Position numbers and translations under genes: made by a program. A stretch of DNA of 64,000 nt from Gelatoporia subvermispora B (Eukaryota > Basidiomycota > Agaricomycetes > Polyporales > Gelatoporiaceae): assembly GCA_000320605.2 (NCBI GenBank), contig KB445795.1, positions 2,262,380 through 2,326,379 of the forward strand, written 5' to 3'. The notes below the pieces were generated by a model, which saw only the letters and a list, made by a program, of their open reading frames with translations, was not told the DNA's origin and searched no databases. Shown here piece after piece: positions 35,066 to 46,930 of the stretch (the first letter of the stretch is position 1; each line of letters begins with the position of its first letter).

Positions 35066-38000
35066 ATCGGCGGCGTCTTGCCACAATAGCCCTTTTTGTC
35101 AGTACCCCGTTTTTTCTATCAGCGTCTCGTGCTAACTTTGATGTAGTGTTCCTGAGTGAAATTGTACTATATCCAAGTGTCTCGAACGTCTCGTGAATTG
35201 CTCCCCTTTATGCTGACTGGCTTTTAGCGCTGGATACTGCTGTCTGCTACAATGTGTCTCGTCCTACTGTTCGGATTGTACCATTAATTGCTGTCGCCGT
35301 CGTTGTGAAATGTGTATATGTTTGTAAATGATTGTGCAATGTGCCTCCGTTGTTGCAATCAATATCCGTATTTATCCAGAACATTCGAGTGCAATCTGCT
35401 AACAGCTACGTGGAAGATGGAGTCGCGAGCGTACATAGGCAGTGGCGAGCTGTCAGGGACCCGAACGAGACATGTACAGGAGCGAACCTACGCAAAGACG
35501 CTCAGATACCCTTTCAGCCCCTTTCTCGGTCCGAGTTTTGGCCAAATTGCGGCCAATGCGAGTAGATTTGAGGCGGCTGTGACTGTGGACACACAAGTAA
35601 ACACTGGCGACGACACCCACAACGATCGTGATCAAGAATGTTGTTCGCGCTGGCAGGTAGAGCGATCGCGGAGGATGTCGTATCGATCGAAAGAGGTGAT
35701 TTGCAGATTAGATCGACGAGTTCTAGTGGCAGACGTGCGCAGTTGTGCCGCCTGCGCGGGTGACTGCGACCAGCCGCGCGGGGTTCGCTGGCTTGCGCCG
35801 AGCGTCCGTCAGCGACCAACTCCGCGGCGTCCCCGCCTCCGGCTCTCTAACAAATTTGATTTAGCAGAGACATGGCCGGATTTGTACGCCTAGGTACGAT
35901 GGCCGCGACGACGACGCGACTTCATCTCGGCTCCGGGTCGATTGGAGAGCGAAGGCCGGGGGTCTAGGCGAGATACAAGATGTCTGGACGGCGTTCTCGT
36001 GCGCCACTGGGCTCCGGCTTCCGAAGAAGATCCTCGTTTGCGCTGTTGGTGCCTCACTCCAGAGTGGTTACATGGCGAAGATCTCGGTCTGCAGTGACTC
36101 CTGCATTACGTTGCAAGCACGAGGATGCCATCGTCAAGTGGATGTATGTCTGGAGGAAAAGGATGTACTGGACGGTGAGCGATCCCGGACGGACTTTTGG
36201 CATAGGGACTGGGTCGAAGTTTGATGAGTGGCGGGGCAACGTGGATGGGAACATGTGGACGGTGAACGGGTCACGATGCGTACGTTGACGCATGGTCGTG
36301 TGTGCATATGCTGATATTATGGGCAGTGCTTCGTCAGTTGCAAATGCACAACAGCATTGGTAAGTGGCGTACCATGCTGAGCGAAACGGAGTGCAATAAC
36401 CACCAGATACGGCAGAGTTACTTCTTGAAAGTGACTATCAGACCCGATCGATCCTGTCCAAGCTTGCCAAGATGCGACAAAGGTTCCAAGCACGGTCAAG
36501 GATAACTGCCTGCTCCTTTGACCTTGATTTTGCAGCCTTGATGGCATAATGACTCGCCCTAGTCGAGGCACCATCCAGAACTGTATGGACTTATGTCTTC
36601 CGACTTGCGGCGCCGGATAGGGGTGGCCTCGCTTCTGCTGTGCTCAACAAAGTCACGTCACTGCCATCCAGGCGAATAGTGATCGATTTCTAGCGGCTTG
36701 ACCGACACAAATCATCCAAGGAGCAATCTCTGGCGTCCGTTGTGTTCGCATGATAAGGCGACCATCATTCGAAGCCATAGTCGTCACCTCAATGGCAAAG
36801 TCAGGGTAACGCTGGCGCAGTTCTGTTGGAAGACGTCCAGGCGGAACACCGACTACGGTATTGGTGCGGCCCATCGATCGGGCGTGTACGCGCACGATCG
36901 AGGTGGGAGTGCAGGAACATCTGTCGATCCGCCATTGGAAATTGGCCGACGACAAAGCCGCACCACGGACGTCGGCCACCGATTTTAAGTCCGCGGCGCC
37001 GCAGGCGAAGCTTTGCGAGGGCGCGGAGCCAGAAGCGGCCGCGGCATATCGCCCTGAGCCGAGCCGTCCGGAGGCGCGACGACGACGAAAATTGGGCAAG
37101 CCGCCGGCGCGCAGGGGACGCTGTATGAGGATATGGCGGACACCAGGTCTCCTGTAGTGTCCGCCTCTACACGCACGTTTGCTTGCCTTCGAATATCTAC
37201 GCCCTCTTGCTGCACGCTGCCTCCATGAGGCCAATTGCGCACCCATGGACACAAAAGACCGTATTCGATGAACAGACTGGACAAGGGTAAGACCTGCACC
37301 CCCCGCAAGCCGTCATGGAGAATTGCAAGTTTGCATCGAAGGGCCTCACAAGACGGTGGAGTGTTGAGAGGATAATGCCAGCAGGTTAGATGCGCGACGG
37401 CGATGAGATGACGGTCGGTCTTCAGGTTTGCTCGCCTTTGTTCTCACATACAGGCAGTCCCAACCGGTGTTGGTGGATTATCGGACATCAGCGCCCTTCC
37501 TCTATCTTCCATATCTCACGGGTGGGCGGGATCCATGTCTCCGATGTTGCAATCTGTATGTGACAGGCGCATTCTCGCAAGGATGTCGCACGAATGTTAG
37601 CAGGGTGGTGGAGGATAGCCCTAGATGGACCTAGTTCCAAGGCGAGCTTGACGGTGTCGTTCATGATCCGTGGATGACAGGTCGTACTTCCGAGCAGAAG
37701 CATGGGCCGGGAACATGCGCGACCATCTATGACATTTTGGCTGGTGACAGGAATGCAAAGCCTGATATGGGCCGAGGGTATGTACGGATGCTCTGGGCAC
37801 ATCGGCCGGCGCCAGGAGCTTGCAATGAGGTCCATGACTTGTGGCCACCCTCGATCTCCAAGCACCGTGAAGCTGCTGACCGAATACCGCTCTCAATAGC
37901 GGTGGGATCCCCGAGATCCTGTTGGGCCGTGCGTTCTGCCACCCCGGCAGCATGTACTATGAGGGCACTGGAAGGGAAGCTTGTGCCGACGGAACGAGCT

Positions 38001-39005
38001 GGAGAACCAGCTCCGTCCTTCTATCGCGGTCACCTGCAATGTTGCATCCATGGCTCGCGCGAGAGGCCAATACGGACGACAGCCCACGATAGATACCCCG
38101 CAGCCCGAGCACTTTCGGGCCGCCGATGTCCTGCGTTGTCTGCAAGCGCTCCGCCGAGCAATGTCGAGCCTAGTGAAGGCCGTCGTCGTCGCCCGTCGGT
38201 TATAGGATGAGACGTCGGTAAGTGTTCGTCGGCAATGAGCCCTTCGGCGACGTTCGCGCGGCAAAGGTCCACAGGTCGCTGAAAGGACTTGGACCCCAGT
38301 TCATCTGGTTTCAAATGCGTCTGGAAGCCTCGCGGCGACGGACCAGACGTGCGGAAGCCGGCGTGCGTACGCTCTGGCCTGGACCTGAGGCTGCCACGTT
38401 CTAGCTCTACTTCTGTGCAGCCTGTTTTGCTCCATTGAAGCTAATAGGAGCCTGGACAGCTGGTGGAAGAAGGCCGTATGGTACAGCAGCCGTGAGGAAG
38501 ACAAGCGAGGACGGTCATCATCGCTTCCTGTGCTGGGGCCACAAGTTTCCTGAATGGTCGTCGGGCCTGCGGCTAGCATGCACTGAGTCGGTCGAGAACC
38601 AAATACTGTCTGGCGAGAACCGGAGGACACACCTTTTCACCTTGATCCATATCTGAGTACATGATATCCCTGAAGCACAATCCAGCGACCACTTGAACAC
38701 GCATATTGCGAAGTGTGGCAAGGTTTCAGAACCGTCGTTTGCCGCAGCCGAACTTTATTTCGGTGAGTTGCTTGTGCCAGACTGGTGAAAGCTTCCGCTG
38801 TCGTAGGCCATACAGCCGCAATTGGGGAAGTAGTTGAATTCAGAACACGGCCAATGTGGTCGCTGGAGCGAAAGGCTTGATGCCTCAAAGGAACTGCCAT
38901 TGAGGGCTGTCCGTCACGTTTGTGCCACACATTTAGGAGGATCATCGAGAGCGTTCATAGCAGAAAGTAGTTGGTGTGAAAGCAAGTCCGGACGACGTGC
39001 CCCTA
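35066..39005. other. Gene-poor region
   Basis: About 3.9 kb with no supported gene. Several frames of 100-200 codons exist on both strands, but they lack motifs, good starts and splice structure. One minus-strand string RLPLELVDLICK near 35740 resembles the first helix of an F-box but is not followed by one. The region 36.6-38.7 kb is GC-rich with overlapping open frames on both strands, as expected of decayed or composition-biased DNA. Confidence 0.5.
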
Positions 39006-39601
39006 TGGTACATACAGGCGTCGTGATCGATCCCAAGAACATGGTGCGCTAACTCTTCCACCGTGCTTCGTTCACCCCTCAGATTAACATCAATTGCTTG
39101 CGCATACAACGCCAATATACGCAGGTTTTCTGTTCACACCTTTCAACCTTTCCAGACACCCCAGCCACGTACTCAACACTGCCGTCAGAGGTGTCATCGG
39201 GTCCCCCCACCCAGGAGGCGTCGTCTAGTGGTCGCCAGTCACCATCTATCCTGATTAGTGCTCTGTCGCCCGCAATTTTGGTCCTTCCCGATGTAATTAC
39301 GGTCCTTCAGCAATTAGAAATATTACTTCACTCTCCGCAGAACTCCACGTTCCAGCTCCGCAAAATCTGCTCGATATTTGACCGACGGCATCGCATAGTG
39401 ACCAGCATCCGAGCCTCGATAGAGAACAAGAGCCCTACGCCGGGTCTCCGCAGCGTCTCTGATGTCGCTCGCGGAAGAACTACTCCTTCCCGCGGGTCCG
39501 GGGAGTCCTTCCGAAACACTGATATTCAGGGACACAGCAATTTTTCTGATCGGGTCCCCGCCTCTGTGAAAGCAGAGAACAACGCAACTCTGGATCCTTG
39601 A
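39006..39601 (+). CDS. Hypothetical protein, weak model
   Basis: Possible two-exon gene: ATG at 39006 (MVHTGVVIDPKNM), an intron from the GTGCGC donor after AACATG to the ACGCAG acceptor before 39126, then about 158 codons in phase. The second exon is Ser/Pro/Thr-rich with one helical stretch (LPDVITVLQQLEILLHSPQN). No family is recognised. The large frame has no ATG of its own, which is why the upstream exon is proposed. Confidence 0.25.
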
Positions 39602-40204
39602 CTACCCCCGACGTCCTGCCAAATCTTCTCAAGTCAGTAGCGCACGAATACCCGGGAGTTGCCAATAGTACAAAAATCCATATACAACGGAGCGAAGTGT
39701 AAATGCCTAATCATCTAAATACAAATGTGCCGCGCTGTGGCAGAAGGGACCAGTCGCAGAGACCACGATGAGGACCATGTGGGCTGCTCTGCCCTTATCG
39801 ATGTATCTGCTCATCGCCCCTTGCCCGTTGACCGTCCAAGGGGCTGACAAGAAACATTAGCACCAGCCGGCTCGGCTGACGACGATAGAAGGTGTTGTAC
39901 CGCTAGTGGTATGGCACGACCCGCGTCAGGCATTTACCCATTACTGACGAAGTTCCCTCCGTGGGCGAACAAGGCGCAGCAGCGCGAAGTCGCCGGGTCC
40001 AAATCCGGCATTCACGTACACCCAACTGGTCTACCTGGCATCTGTGTTGACGGCAGGTGCCAAGCTGTAACAGTATTCAGCCGCACCCCGGTATATTCGC
40101 AATCATGAGCACACCCGCGCTCTGGCAATCTCGATCCTTGAGGCATAGATTATATTGTTGTTCAAATATGGGTTAGGATCAATTGTACACGCTCGTGGTG
40201 ATTC
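39602..40204. other. Intergenic
   Basis: About 600 bp with no supported gene. A GGTCCAAATCC word at about 39996 resembles a tRNA B box, but no cloverleaf can be folded around it. Confidence 0.5.
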
Positions 40205-42510
40205 CTACTGTGCAGTATCCATTTCATCAGATGGGGAATGTACACATTCCTCAATACGACGAACAACATCGCCCATGACAGGACGCTTGTCCGGATCATA
40301 CTGCCAACAATCTTGCATCACGCTCCATATCGCGTCCGAGATCCATCGCTGTGCACCTGTGTCCTTGGGACGCGCCGGTTTGACCTTCTTTCCGATGATG
40401 TCTCTGATGACATGAGCATCGCGCTTGAGGTTGGCGAACGGCACTTGTAGCGTATAGCACTCTAGCATCGCCATCGCGAACGAGTAGATGTCCGTGGCTT
40501 GAGTAGGTGACGTGACGTCCTCGTTCTCGATGAGCTCAGGGGCGAGCCAACGTGCTGAGCCCGCCTTCGTAAGTGTAGCAGACGCAGGATTCTCTGTGAT
40601 GTCTTCAATGGCTTTTGCCATTCCGAAGTCGCAGATGCAAGCTTCTCCCTGCGAGATGCATCAGTTCACTGGTTCACAAACGTCCCGTAGAGTATACTTG
40701 CTTGTGAGTTGACTAATATGTTTGCCTGGACAGAATACGTTCAGCTGCATTGCAATGTTTTATCTAACGTCACCTACACAGCGCACTGATATTCGCACCG
40801 AGTGAGTAAGTGATTGATTAAGTTGTACAGACACCAGGGCTTACCGTTCCCATGGACTATTTCTTTTTGATGCAAGTACTCCAGTCCCTTAGCCGCTCCG
40901 AGAAGCTTTTTTCAAGGGAGTCAGATATCCTCTGATGGGTCAACTGTCGTCTGGTGACTCACCAGTTGTGACCTATCGGCATCCTGATTGCGCATGGTAT
41001 ACCTGGATCCGGTGAGGTCAGACGCGCCTGAAGTGGAAATCGGCCGCGCACGTACTCATAGAGGTTCCCGTTCTCTTGCCAGGGAGCCACCTAGGAGGAT
41101 CAGGTCCGTTACATCTGACACGAATATGACACGGAATACACCAACAATGTAATCTCGATAGTCGATATCTGCTACGACTCCATACAAGGGCAGGACGTTC
41201 GGGTGCTGCAGCGAGTGCCAGACCTCTATCTCATGTTCAAACCGCTAGATAGGCAAAGACAGTCAATAAATCAGAAGCTCAAGTCCAAGCTAATGCAAAC
41301 CTTCAGGCCTCTCTCGGACAGAGCAATGCTCTGCATTGCTTTGAGCGCGACCTGAGTGACACGTCGCTCTCAGTATCCGTAGATGAACGTCCCGGCCTCC
41401 ATCTAACCTTGGTGTCCAACCATCTTCCAACCCAAATCTGACTATGGCTTCCGGTATATCGGGGGATATTCTCCACCTTCTCTACCTGACCATCCAGCCT
41501 GGGCAGAGTAGGTGGGAGACCGGTCAAGTGGTGGAGCTTGGCCAGCCCCTTTTCGACTTCAGCATACGCTGGATCTGGCGGTTGAGGAGACGGTGTCGCC
41601 GATCTATTGAAGTCAATCGCCATTCCTCGCTGTCGCTCTGCCTGCCGCATCTCTCTCAATTGCTGATACAGCATCAATGAGCGTTCACACAACGGGATAG
41701 CGATAGTGTACCAGTTGACCCTCTCTCATGAGGCGTTGACCGGCGCCAAGACCTTGGCGCTGCAATTCCGCGATTCTCTGCAGATCTTCAGGATTGCCTA
41801 GTACCTGTCTGACGAGATCTCTCATTTCTGCCTCGTACTCCCGTCTTGCCGCCTGCTCATCCTGCAGCTGGGCCTTAACATGTGCCTGGACCCGGTATTG
41901 CAGAATTTGACCGCGCATCTATGTAAGCGTTCATCGATCACACATCGCTCTCTACTGGCAACATACGTACCATAAATTTCTGGGTCGCAGCATCCAACTG
42001 CGACATTAAGTCTTCAAGGCCACGGGATATCTCATCATTTTTCCCTGTAGTTGATCGGGGTAAGCATGGACGCGGATGTGGTGCTGCAGGGTAACTCACA
42101 CCATGCTTGCCAGGATTTATATCTCGCCCATACCGTGACACGGTCGTACACTTTACGCAGAACGCTGGACAGGTTCTGTGGGTCCCCTGTCATGCCCATT
42201 ATATCACATGGCGCACCCATCGGTTTCGTCTACCAGCACTCTAATCTCTTCCGGATCTACCGAAGGATCCACTGCTATCGCTTCTGATAGTGCTGCTGTC
42301 TTGTTCGCGAGATGACGACACTTGGCCTATACATCCAGCTGCAGCCACACTGTCTACATCGATACCCAAGCAACGCACTTTGCATATAACGATTCGATCG
42401 CAGCTGTCCTTGATCCCTTTGACTAAGCCTGCTGCAATACTTGCGTATGGAACCCCGAGGTTTCCCGCCACACCGACAAGGTTTATGCCGATATCGATGA
42501 TCTTAGACAT
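40205..42510 (-). CDS. TKL-type pseudokinase with MLKL-like N-terminal helical domain
   Basis: About 530 aa in fourteen exons, all in frame: 42379-42510, 42234-42326, 42100-42175, 41971-42044, 41712-41918, 41408-41650, 41301-41351, 41140-41244, 41056-41090, 40963-41002, 40845-40905, an 8-nt microexon 40778-40785, 40702-40725 and 40205-40648. The first ~150 residues (MSKIIDIGINLVGVAGNLGV..., AKCRHLANKTAALSEAI) resemble the four-helix MLKL-type N-terminus of basidiomycete kinases; a coiled brace follows (VQAHVKAQLQDEQAARREYE). The kinase-like domain has VALKAMQS (the Lys is kept), a poor glycine loop (YTGSHSQIWVGRW), EYLHQKEIVHGNVRCANILV, CDFGMAKA, GSARWLAPELI and DIYSFAMAMLECYT. HRD-x-K reads HGN-x-R, so the catalytic Asp is Asn and activity is doubtful. 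The intron 40649-40701 is GC-AG. Similar layouts are common in mushrooms; a cell-death or signalling role is inference. Confidence 0.82.
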
Positions 42511-42964
42511 GGCCCACCAGGTCGCCGAGAGCACAGAGCAGGCTAGAGATGAGGGCCCAGGACGACCTGCTCAGAATAGAAGCTCGTCACAGAGGCGCTC
42601 ACGGAACAGCTTGCCGAAGCATTGGTTGTCAATTATGTTCGCCACGCATTATCAAGCACTGCAATGCACTGGCAGTCGGTATGTTGCCGCGCCACTACTC
42701 CGATGACGGCCCTGCTAAGTCGTCGGAGGGATAGGTCAAAGCAATGCTGAGCTGTTTGGTAGCATTGGGCCAAGAATTTCGCCAGAACACTGCAAATAAT
42801 ATTGGACTGCATGAGAACAGTTGAGTCCAAGGGCTGGGAAAGCGGGTACCAATCATGATGGCCATGTGCAGCGATGGCCACACACGCGCTTTGTGTCACG
42901 TGATGCCTGTAACACGACGCGACGTGACATCGTGACGGGCTGTTACTGCCGAGAACGCGCGGGT
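42511..42964. promoter_or_regulatory. Divergent promoter pseudokinase / ING protein
   Basis: About 450 bp between opposed start codons. It holds TCACGTGA at 42896-42903 (a CACGTG E-box) and further CGTGAC-type words close to the ING start. No gene-like frame. Confidence 0.4.
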
Positions 42965-44551
42965 ATGTCACGCAGGATGTCTCACCGAACTCCCAAGTCT
43001 CGCAAGCGGCGACGCTCCCAAGCAGTTGCAGGACTCATAGAGGACACCACAGGCGATGCTGACGCACCTGTAGAAGACGGGAACGATGCGGCGGGTGACG
43101 CAGATCAAGCCCTAACCCTTGATGGTGAGCCGGAGAGTAACGCGGAGCCGACGAAGGAACAAGTAATTTGGGACGCGTTCCGGGAGGAGCACTACGAATG
43201 TAAGTACAATTCAATCATTGACCACTTTCGTTGTAACGTTGTGTCGTAGTGCTTGAGCAATTACCGCTTTCCTTACACAGGTCTTTCGCGCTAATGCGTG
43301 AGCTTGATCAGCAAGTACTCGGTATGTCGTTGTGATCTCTTCCTGTCAGTCGGCTAAATGACCAAATGGCGTAGATTACCGTTCCCAGCTGCTGCCAAAG
43401 TTGAAAGATTACATCTCATTACGCCGAAAGTTACATGCCGACAAACATCAGGAGAGTGCTATACAGGAAGGGCCCAATGCTGCAGGCGGAGAACCACAGG
43501 CGCAGGATGCAATGGTCGAGGACGGGGTTGAGGAGTCGGATGAAGCAACTGCAATTCATGCGCTGCAAGAGCTGGCAATGGGTCGCGCCAATGGTTCGGC
43601 ACATGTCAATGGTTTCGCAACGACTGGAGCAGGTCCTGCACCATTACCGAAGATACTCTCGGGGTCACGTCCGTCGTCCCGCGAGATGCTGACGCGTGTG
43701 GCACAATTAGCGGAGGAGATTCTTCGAGCTTCGAACGAGAAAGTCAATGTTGCCCGTTTCGCTTACGATTTGGTGAGTCGCCCGATACGATACCACTGCA
43801 TCCTAAAATGTTGACTGTAGCAGGTCGACCGGTACATCCGGGACCTCGATCGTGCTATAAAGGAGCAAGAGTCGTCTCTCACTCTCGGTGTACGGCCGGG
43901 CACTCATCTGGCAAACATCATGCTCCCAGAGCCTGTCGTGCCAAGGTCTACTCGAGGTTCGCGTGCGCCACAGAGCCCAGTGGCAACCGATGTAGATACG
44001 GCGCAAATTCAAGAGCTGGGTGTGCAGCAAGAAGACATTAACATCGGCGTCAGTTCTGGGGAGCCACCTGCAGAGGAAGCTGCACCCATGCGAAAGAGGA
44101 AGAGAGGCAGATCGAGAAGGAAATCCACCCCCAAAGAAGTGGAGGTAACCCAGCCTGAGCAGGCGACACGAGAGACGAACAGGTCGTTGAAATTAACAGT
44201 ACCGCCGTTAGCATCCGTGGCGCTGTACTCCAATGAGATGCCCATCGACCCAAACGAGCCTCGCTACTGCCATTGCAATCAGGTATCCTATGGAGAGGCA
44301 AGCCAAGTCAAACCTCTGCAGCCTTCAGACTACTGACACTGGTCGTTCAGATGATCGCCTGTGACAATCAGGAATGTCCCAAAGAATGGGTGAGTCTTAT
44401 TGACGGTAGTAACTGCTCGTACGCGCTGACTGTTGAAAAGTTCCATCTCGGCTGTGAGGACCTTAAGACCGCGCCGAAGGGCAGGTGGTTTTGCAGAGAT
44501 TGTGCTGTGGCCATGACGCAGGCTCAGACATCTCGACGAAAGGCACGATGA
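42965..44551 (+). CDS. ING-family PHD-finger protein
   Basis: Histone-reader subunit of a histone acetyltransferase or deacetylase complex (yeast Yng2, Yng1 and Pho23 belong here; which one cannot be decided). 442 aa in six exons: 42965-43199, 43250-43321, 43375-43772, 43824-44297, 44351-44389 and 44441-44551. The N-terminus is a basic Lys/Arg patch, then the ING helical domain LEQLPLSLHRSFALMRELDQQV, DYRSQLLPKLKDYISLRRKL, and AQLAEEILRASNEKVNVARFAYDLVDRYIRDLD. A basic linker (RKRKRGRSRRKS) precedes the PHD finger: YCHCNQVSYGEMIACDN, CPKEWFHLGCEDL, GRWFCRDC, giving Cys4-His-Cys3, an H3K4me3-reader type. The intron 44298-44350 uses a GC donor (GAG|GCAAGC), without which the finger cannot be read. 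Confidence 0.92.
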
Positions 44552-44676
44552 GTTACAGAGACTGCGGTCTTGTTTCCAGACAATTTCTCAGGGCTCCGTT
44601 GTTACAGTGTAAGATACAGAGGGCGCGACTATTAGTACAGAATAGTGATATGGAAATCCTACGGTCACCAGCGATT

Positions 44677-46430
44677 CTATGTACTTGTGACCTGTATACC
44701 GAGCTTGTTGGCTAATGTCTCCATGTAGACCTCTACAAGGAATAGTGAGCATACGTCAGATACGTCAGTGGAATTATACTGTGACTCACCGGTCTCGTGC
44801 CGCAATCTCCAATACTCGACTAACAGTTCATTGAGCTCGGCCTGGCTCTTCTTTAAGTGCTCTGCCATCTGCGAAGACATGAGCGATGTCGAGAGCACCT
44901 CGGTATTCAGACTGACCTTGCGCTCGATTTCAACGGCCTCTGCACGCAGCTCTTCCACCTGCTTGTCGTTATCCCGGCGTTCCACGGCCATTTCCTCATA
45001 TTCTTGTTTAAGTCGCTCGATAGTTTGCTGGCTCGCAAGTCGTTTGTCTTGTGCGTGTCGTTCAGCACGTTCCAGCTTCTCTTGTGCATTGGAAAGCTGC
45101 TTGTGCACACGCTAGTGCGTAAACGTTCATCAATAGACGCTAATTCGGCAATCAAAAGGATCATACTTCGCGCCTCATAAGGAGCTCGGTCCGCTCCCCT
45201 TTCTTCTGATCCAGATGGTCCTTCTGGTCGGTGAGCTCCTTTTGGGCAACGTCGAGAGCATACATCTCTTTCTCAATTGTCTGAAGCTGTTCCACGCAAG
45301 AGCGGACATCCTAAGTGCCCGCATCAACGTCTGCGGCCATAATCAGACAACATCGAAATCACATACTTTCTCTATATTCAAAAGAGCAGCAATCTTAGCC
45401 TGAAGCTCCCTTATCTTGGCCTCGGCAAGAGCTATAGTCTTCTTCTCTTCTGCTGCAGTAGTGTTCATGGCAGTTATGTTACGTCTGATGCGGTCCGGCG
45501 ATTGAACAATGCGTGCTCTCGTGCGATCGATACTGTCTGTCACGAGTGAGGTCTCTTGGATGACACCTTCCTAGCATACAGGGCCAGTCATGAGTCACGA
45601 ATCTCCATTACTTGAGCCTCTCCCACCTTGCTCTTTACAAGCGTCTTCTTCTCCAATTTCAAGGAATCCACATCCTGTAGAAGATTATGATGATCTTCCT
45701 TCTTGGATATGAGTTCGGCGGCGATGGCGCTATTCTCCTGATGCAAAGCCTCGCATTTGGGCTCGTCCTCTGCGCGCCTGGCTCTATCCCAGCGCATAAG
45801 ACACAGTATACAAGCAAGGATGGCTAGAGTTACTTGATTACAGCAACCTTCTGCTGGACCTCAGCGAGATGTCGTGACACCTTCTCGCGTTCCTTGAGAA
45901 CCGAGGAAGACTTCTCGCGCAGGCCGTTCACGAAGAACTCGTTCTGCTCCGTGAACTTCACAAAGTTGATGAAGGCAGAGAATATGGACCGTGTACGTTC
46001 AGGTTCTGGTGCGTAGACGTCTTTTGCGCTGAAGTCTCTTATCTTTGCTGCGTTCGCGAAGCGTTGCCTGCGGTTCTTTGAGTGAGCTATCCGCTGGTTG
46101 CAGGGCTGAGGCCTTACAAGTGGTATAAAAGGAGAGCGTGCGATAGAGATTGTGTATACAGATCCTATATGTGTTCAGCTACGAAGAGCGGATGATATGT
46201 TTGGATTTGCTCACGGGGTTCTCAAGGGTAGCTAGTGCAGTGTCAACGGGTGGCTGAAGAGCATCTTGGGTCATGCCTGTGACTTGCTCCAGGCATGCAC
46301 TATAGATCCCCAACACGAACTCTGGCGATGGCCGTGCAATCTGTTCAGGACTGACTGTGTATCCCCAATTCGAGAATGCTTCTACGATCTCAGGAATTGG
46401 AAGCGCAGGGAACCAAAATTGACCGGACAT
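44677..46430 (-). CDS. NUF2: Kinetochore protein NUF2
   Basis: Subunit of the Ndc80 complex that binds spindle microtubules at the outer kinetochore. The N-terminal calponin-homology-like head is clear: MSGQFWFPALPIPEIVEAFS, NWGYTVSPEQIARPSPEFVL, GIYSACLEQVTG. A second head part follows: KIRDFSAKDVYAPEPERTRS, IFSAFINFVKFTEQNEFF. The rest is long coiled coil (EKVSRHLAEVQQKVAVIK, EEKKTIALAEAKIRELQAKI, RLKQEYEEMAVERRDNDKQV) to LANKLGIQVTST. At least seven introns are needed; the small exons between 46140 and 46200 were not all fixed. Starts at the ATG at 46430. Ends 125 bp from the converging ING gene. A 117-codon frame lies just 6 bp upstream of its ATG. Confidence 0.9.
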
Positions 46431-46436
46431 TCGGGC

Positions 46437-46787
46437 TTATGCAGAGATTCCGTTGTCGTATAGAATGTCGGTTACTCGAATACGAAGTAAAGTCCGGAGT
46501 AATGCAACTGCTTTGAAGTGCTGGAGATACGCAGCAGACCAAGACGTCTCAGTTGCGGCGACGCGCCTGAGGGGCAAAGCGCGACGATCACGTGCACGAC
46601 GCGTCGCGGTCTCGATTGCGGGCGCCTTTATCCGGGTCAGCCTTCCCTCTATCGCTGCCCGGGACGACTTCCGACGACTGCCTACTGATATTCTCCTCAC
46701 TGCGTTGCTTACCAGATCACTCTTGATGCTTTGACTTGTGAACATACGCCGCTCATAAGACTGTAACTCCGGGTCTGGCTCGACCAT
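46437..46787 (-). CDS. Uncharacterised 117-aa frame directly upstream of NUF2
   Basis: An uninterrupted frame from the ATG at 46787 (MVEPDPELQSYERRMFTSQS...) to a TAA at 46437-46439, six bases before the NUF2 ATG on the same strand. It is rich in Arg/Ala and helical (YLQHFKAVALLRTLLRIRV). No family is recognised. It could be a short upstream gene sharing the NUF2 transcript, or a chance frame in a GC-rich leader; the opposite strand is also open over 93 codons here. Confidence 0.3.
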   Translation of the reverse strand: MVEPDPELQSYERRMFTSQSIKSDLVSNAVRRISVGSRRKSSRAAIEGRLTRIKAPAIETATRRARDRRALPLRRVAATETSWSAAYLQHFKAVALLRTLLRIRVTDILYDNGISA

Positions 46788-46930
46788 GATCGGGCCCCAG
46801 AACAACCTCGACGATATACGACGCAAGGCAAGCAGTCGTCCAACAGTGGCCAGCCCTCCTGTCGGGATACCATCGAGCAGCCAGTCTAAGGTATATAACT
46901 TTATATGCTAAGCATTTTATTACTGACTGT

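Noticed and set aside
35700..35760. F-box-like string RLPLELVDLICK on -
   Set aside because: Only the first helix-like segment fits; the rest of an F-box and any LRR region is missing.
39990..40010. tRNA B-box-like GGTCCAAATCC
   Set aside because: No matching A box, anticodon stem or acceptor stem could be found on either strand.
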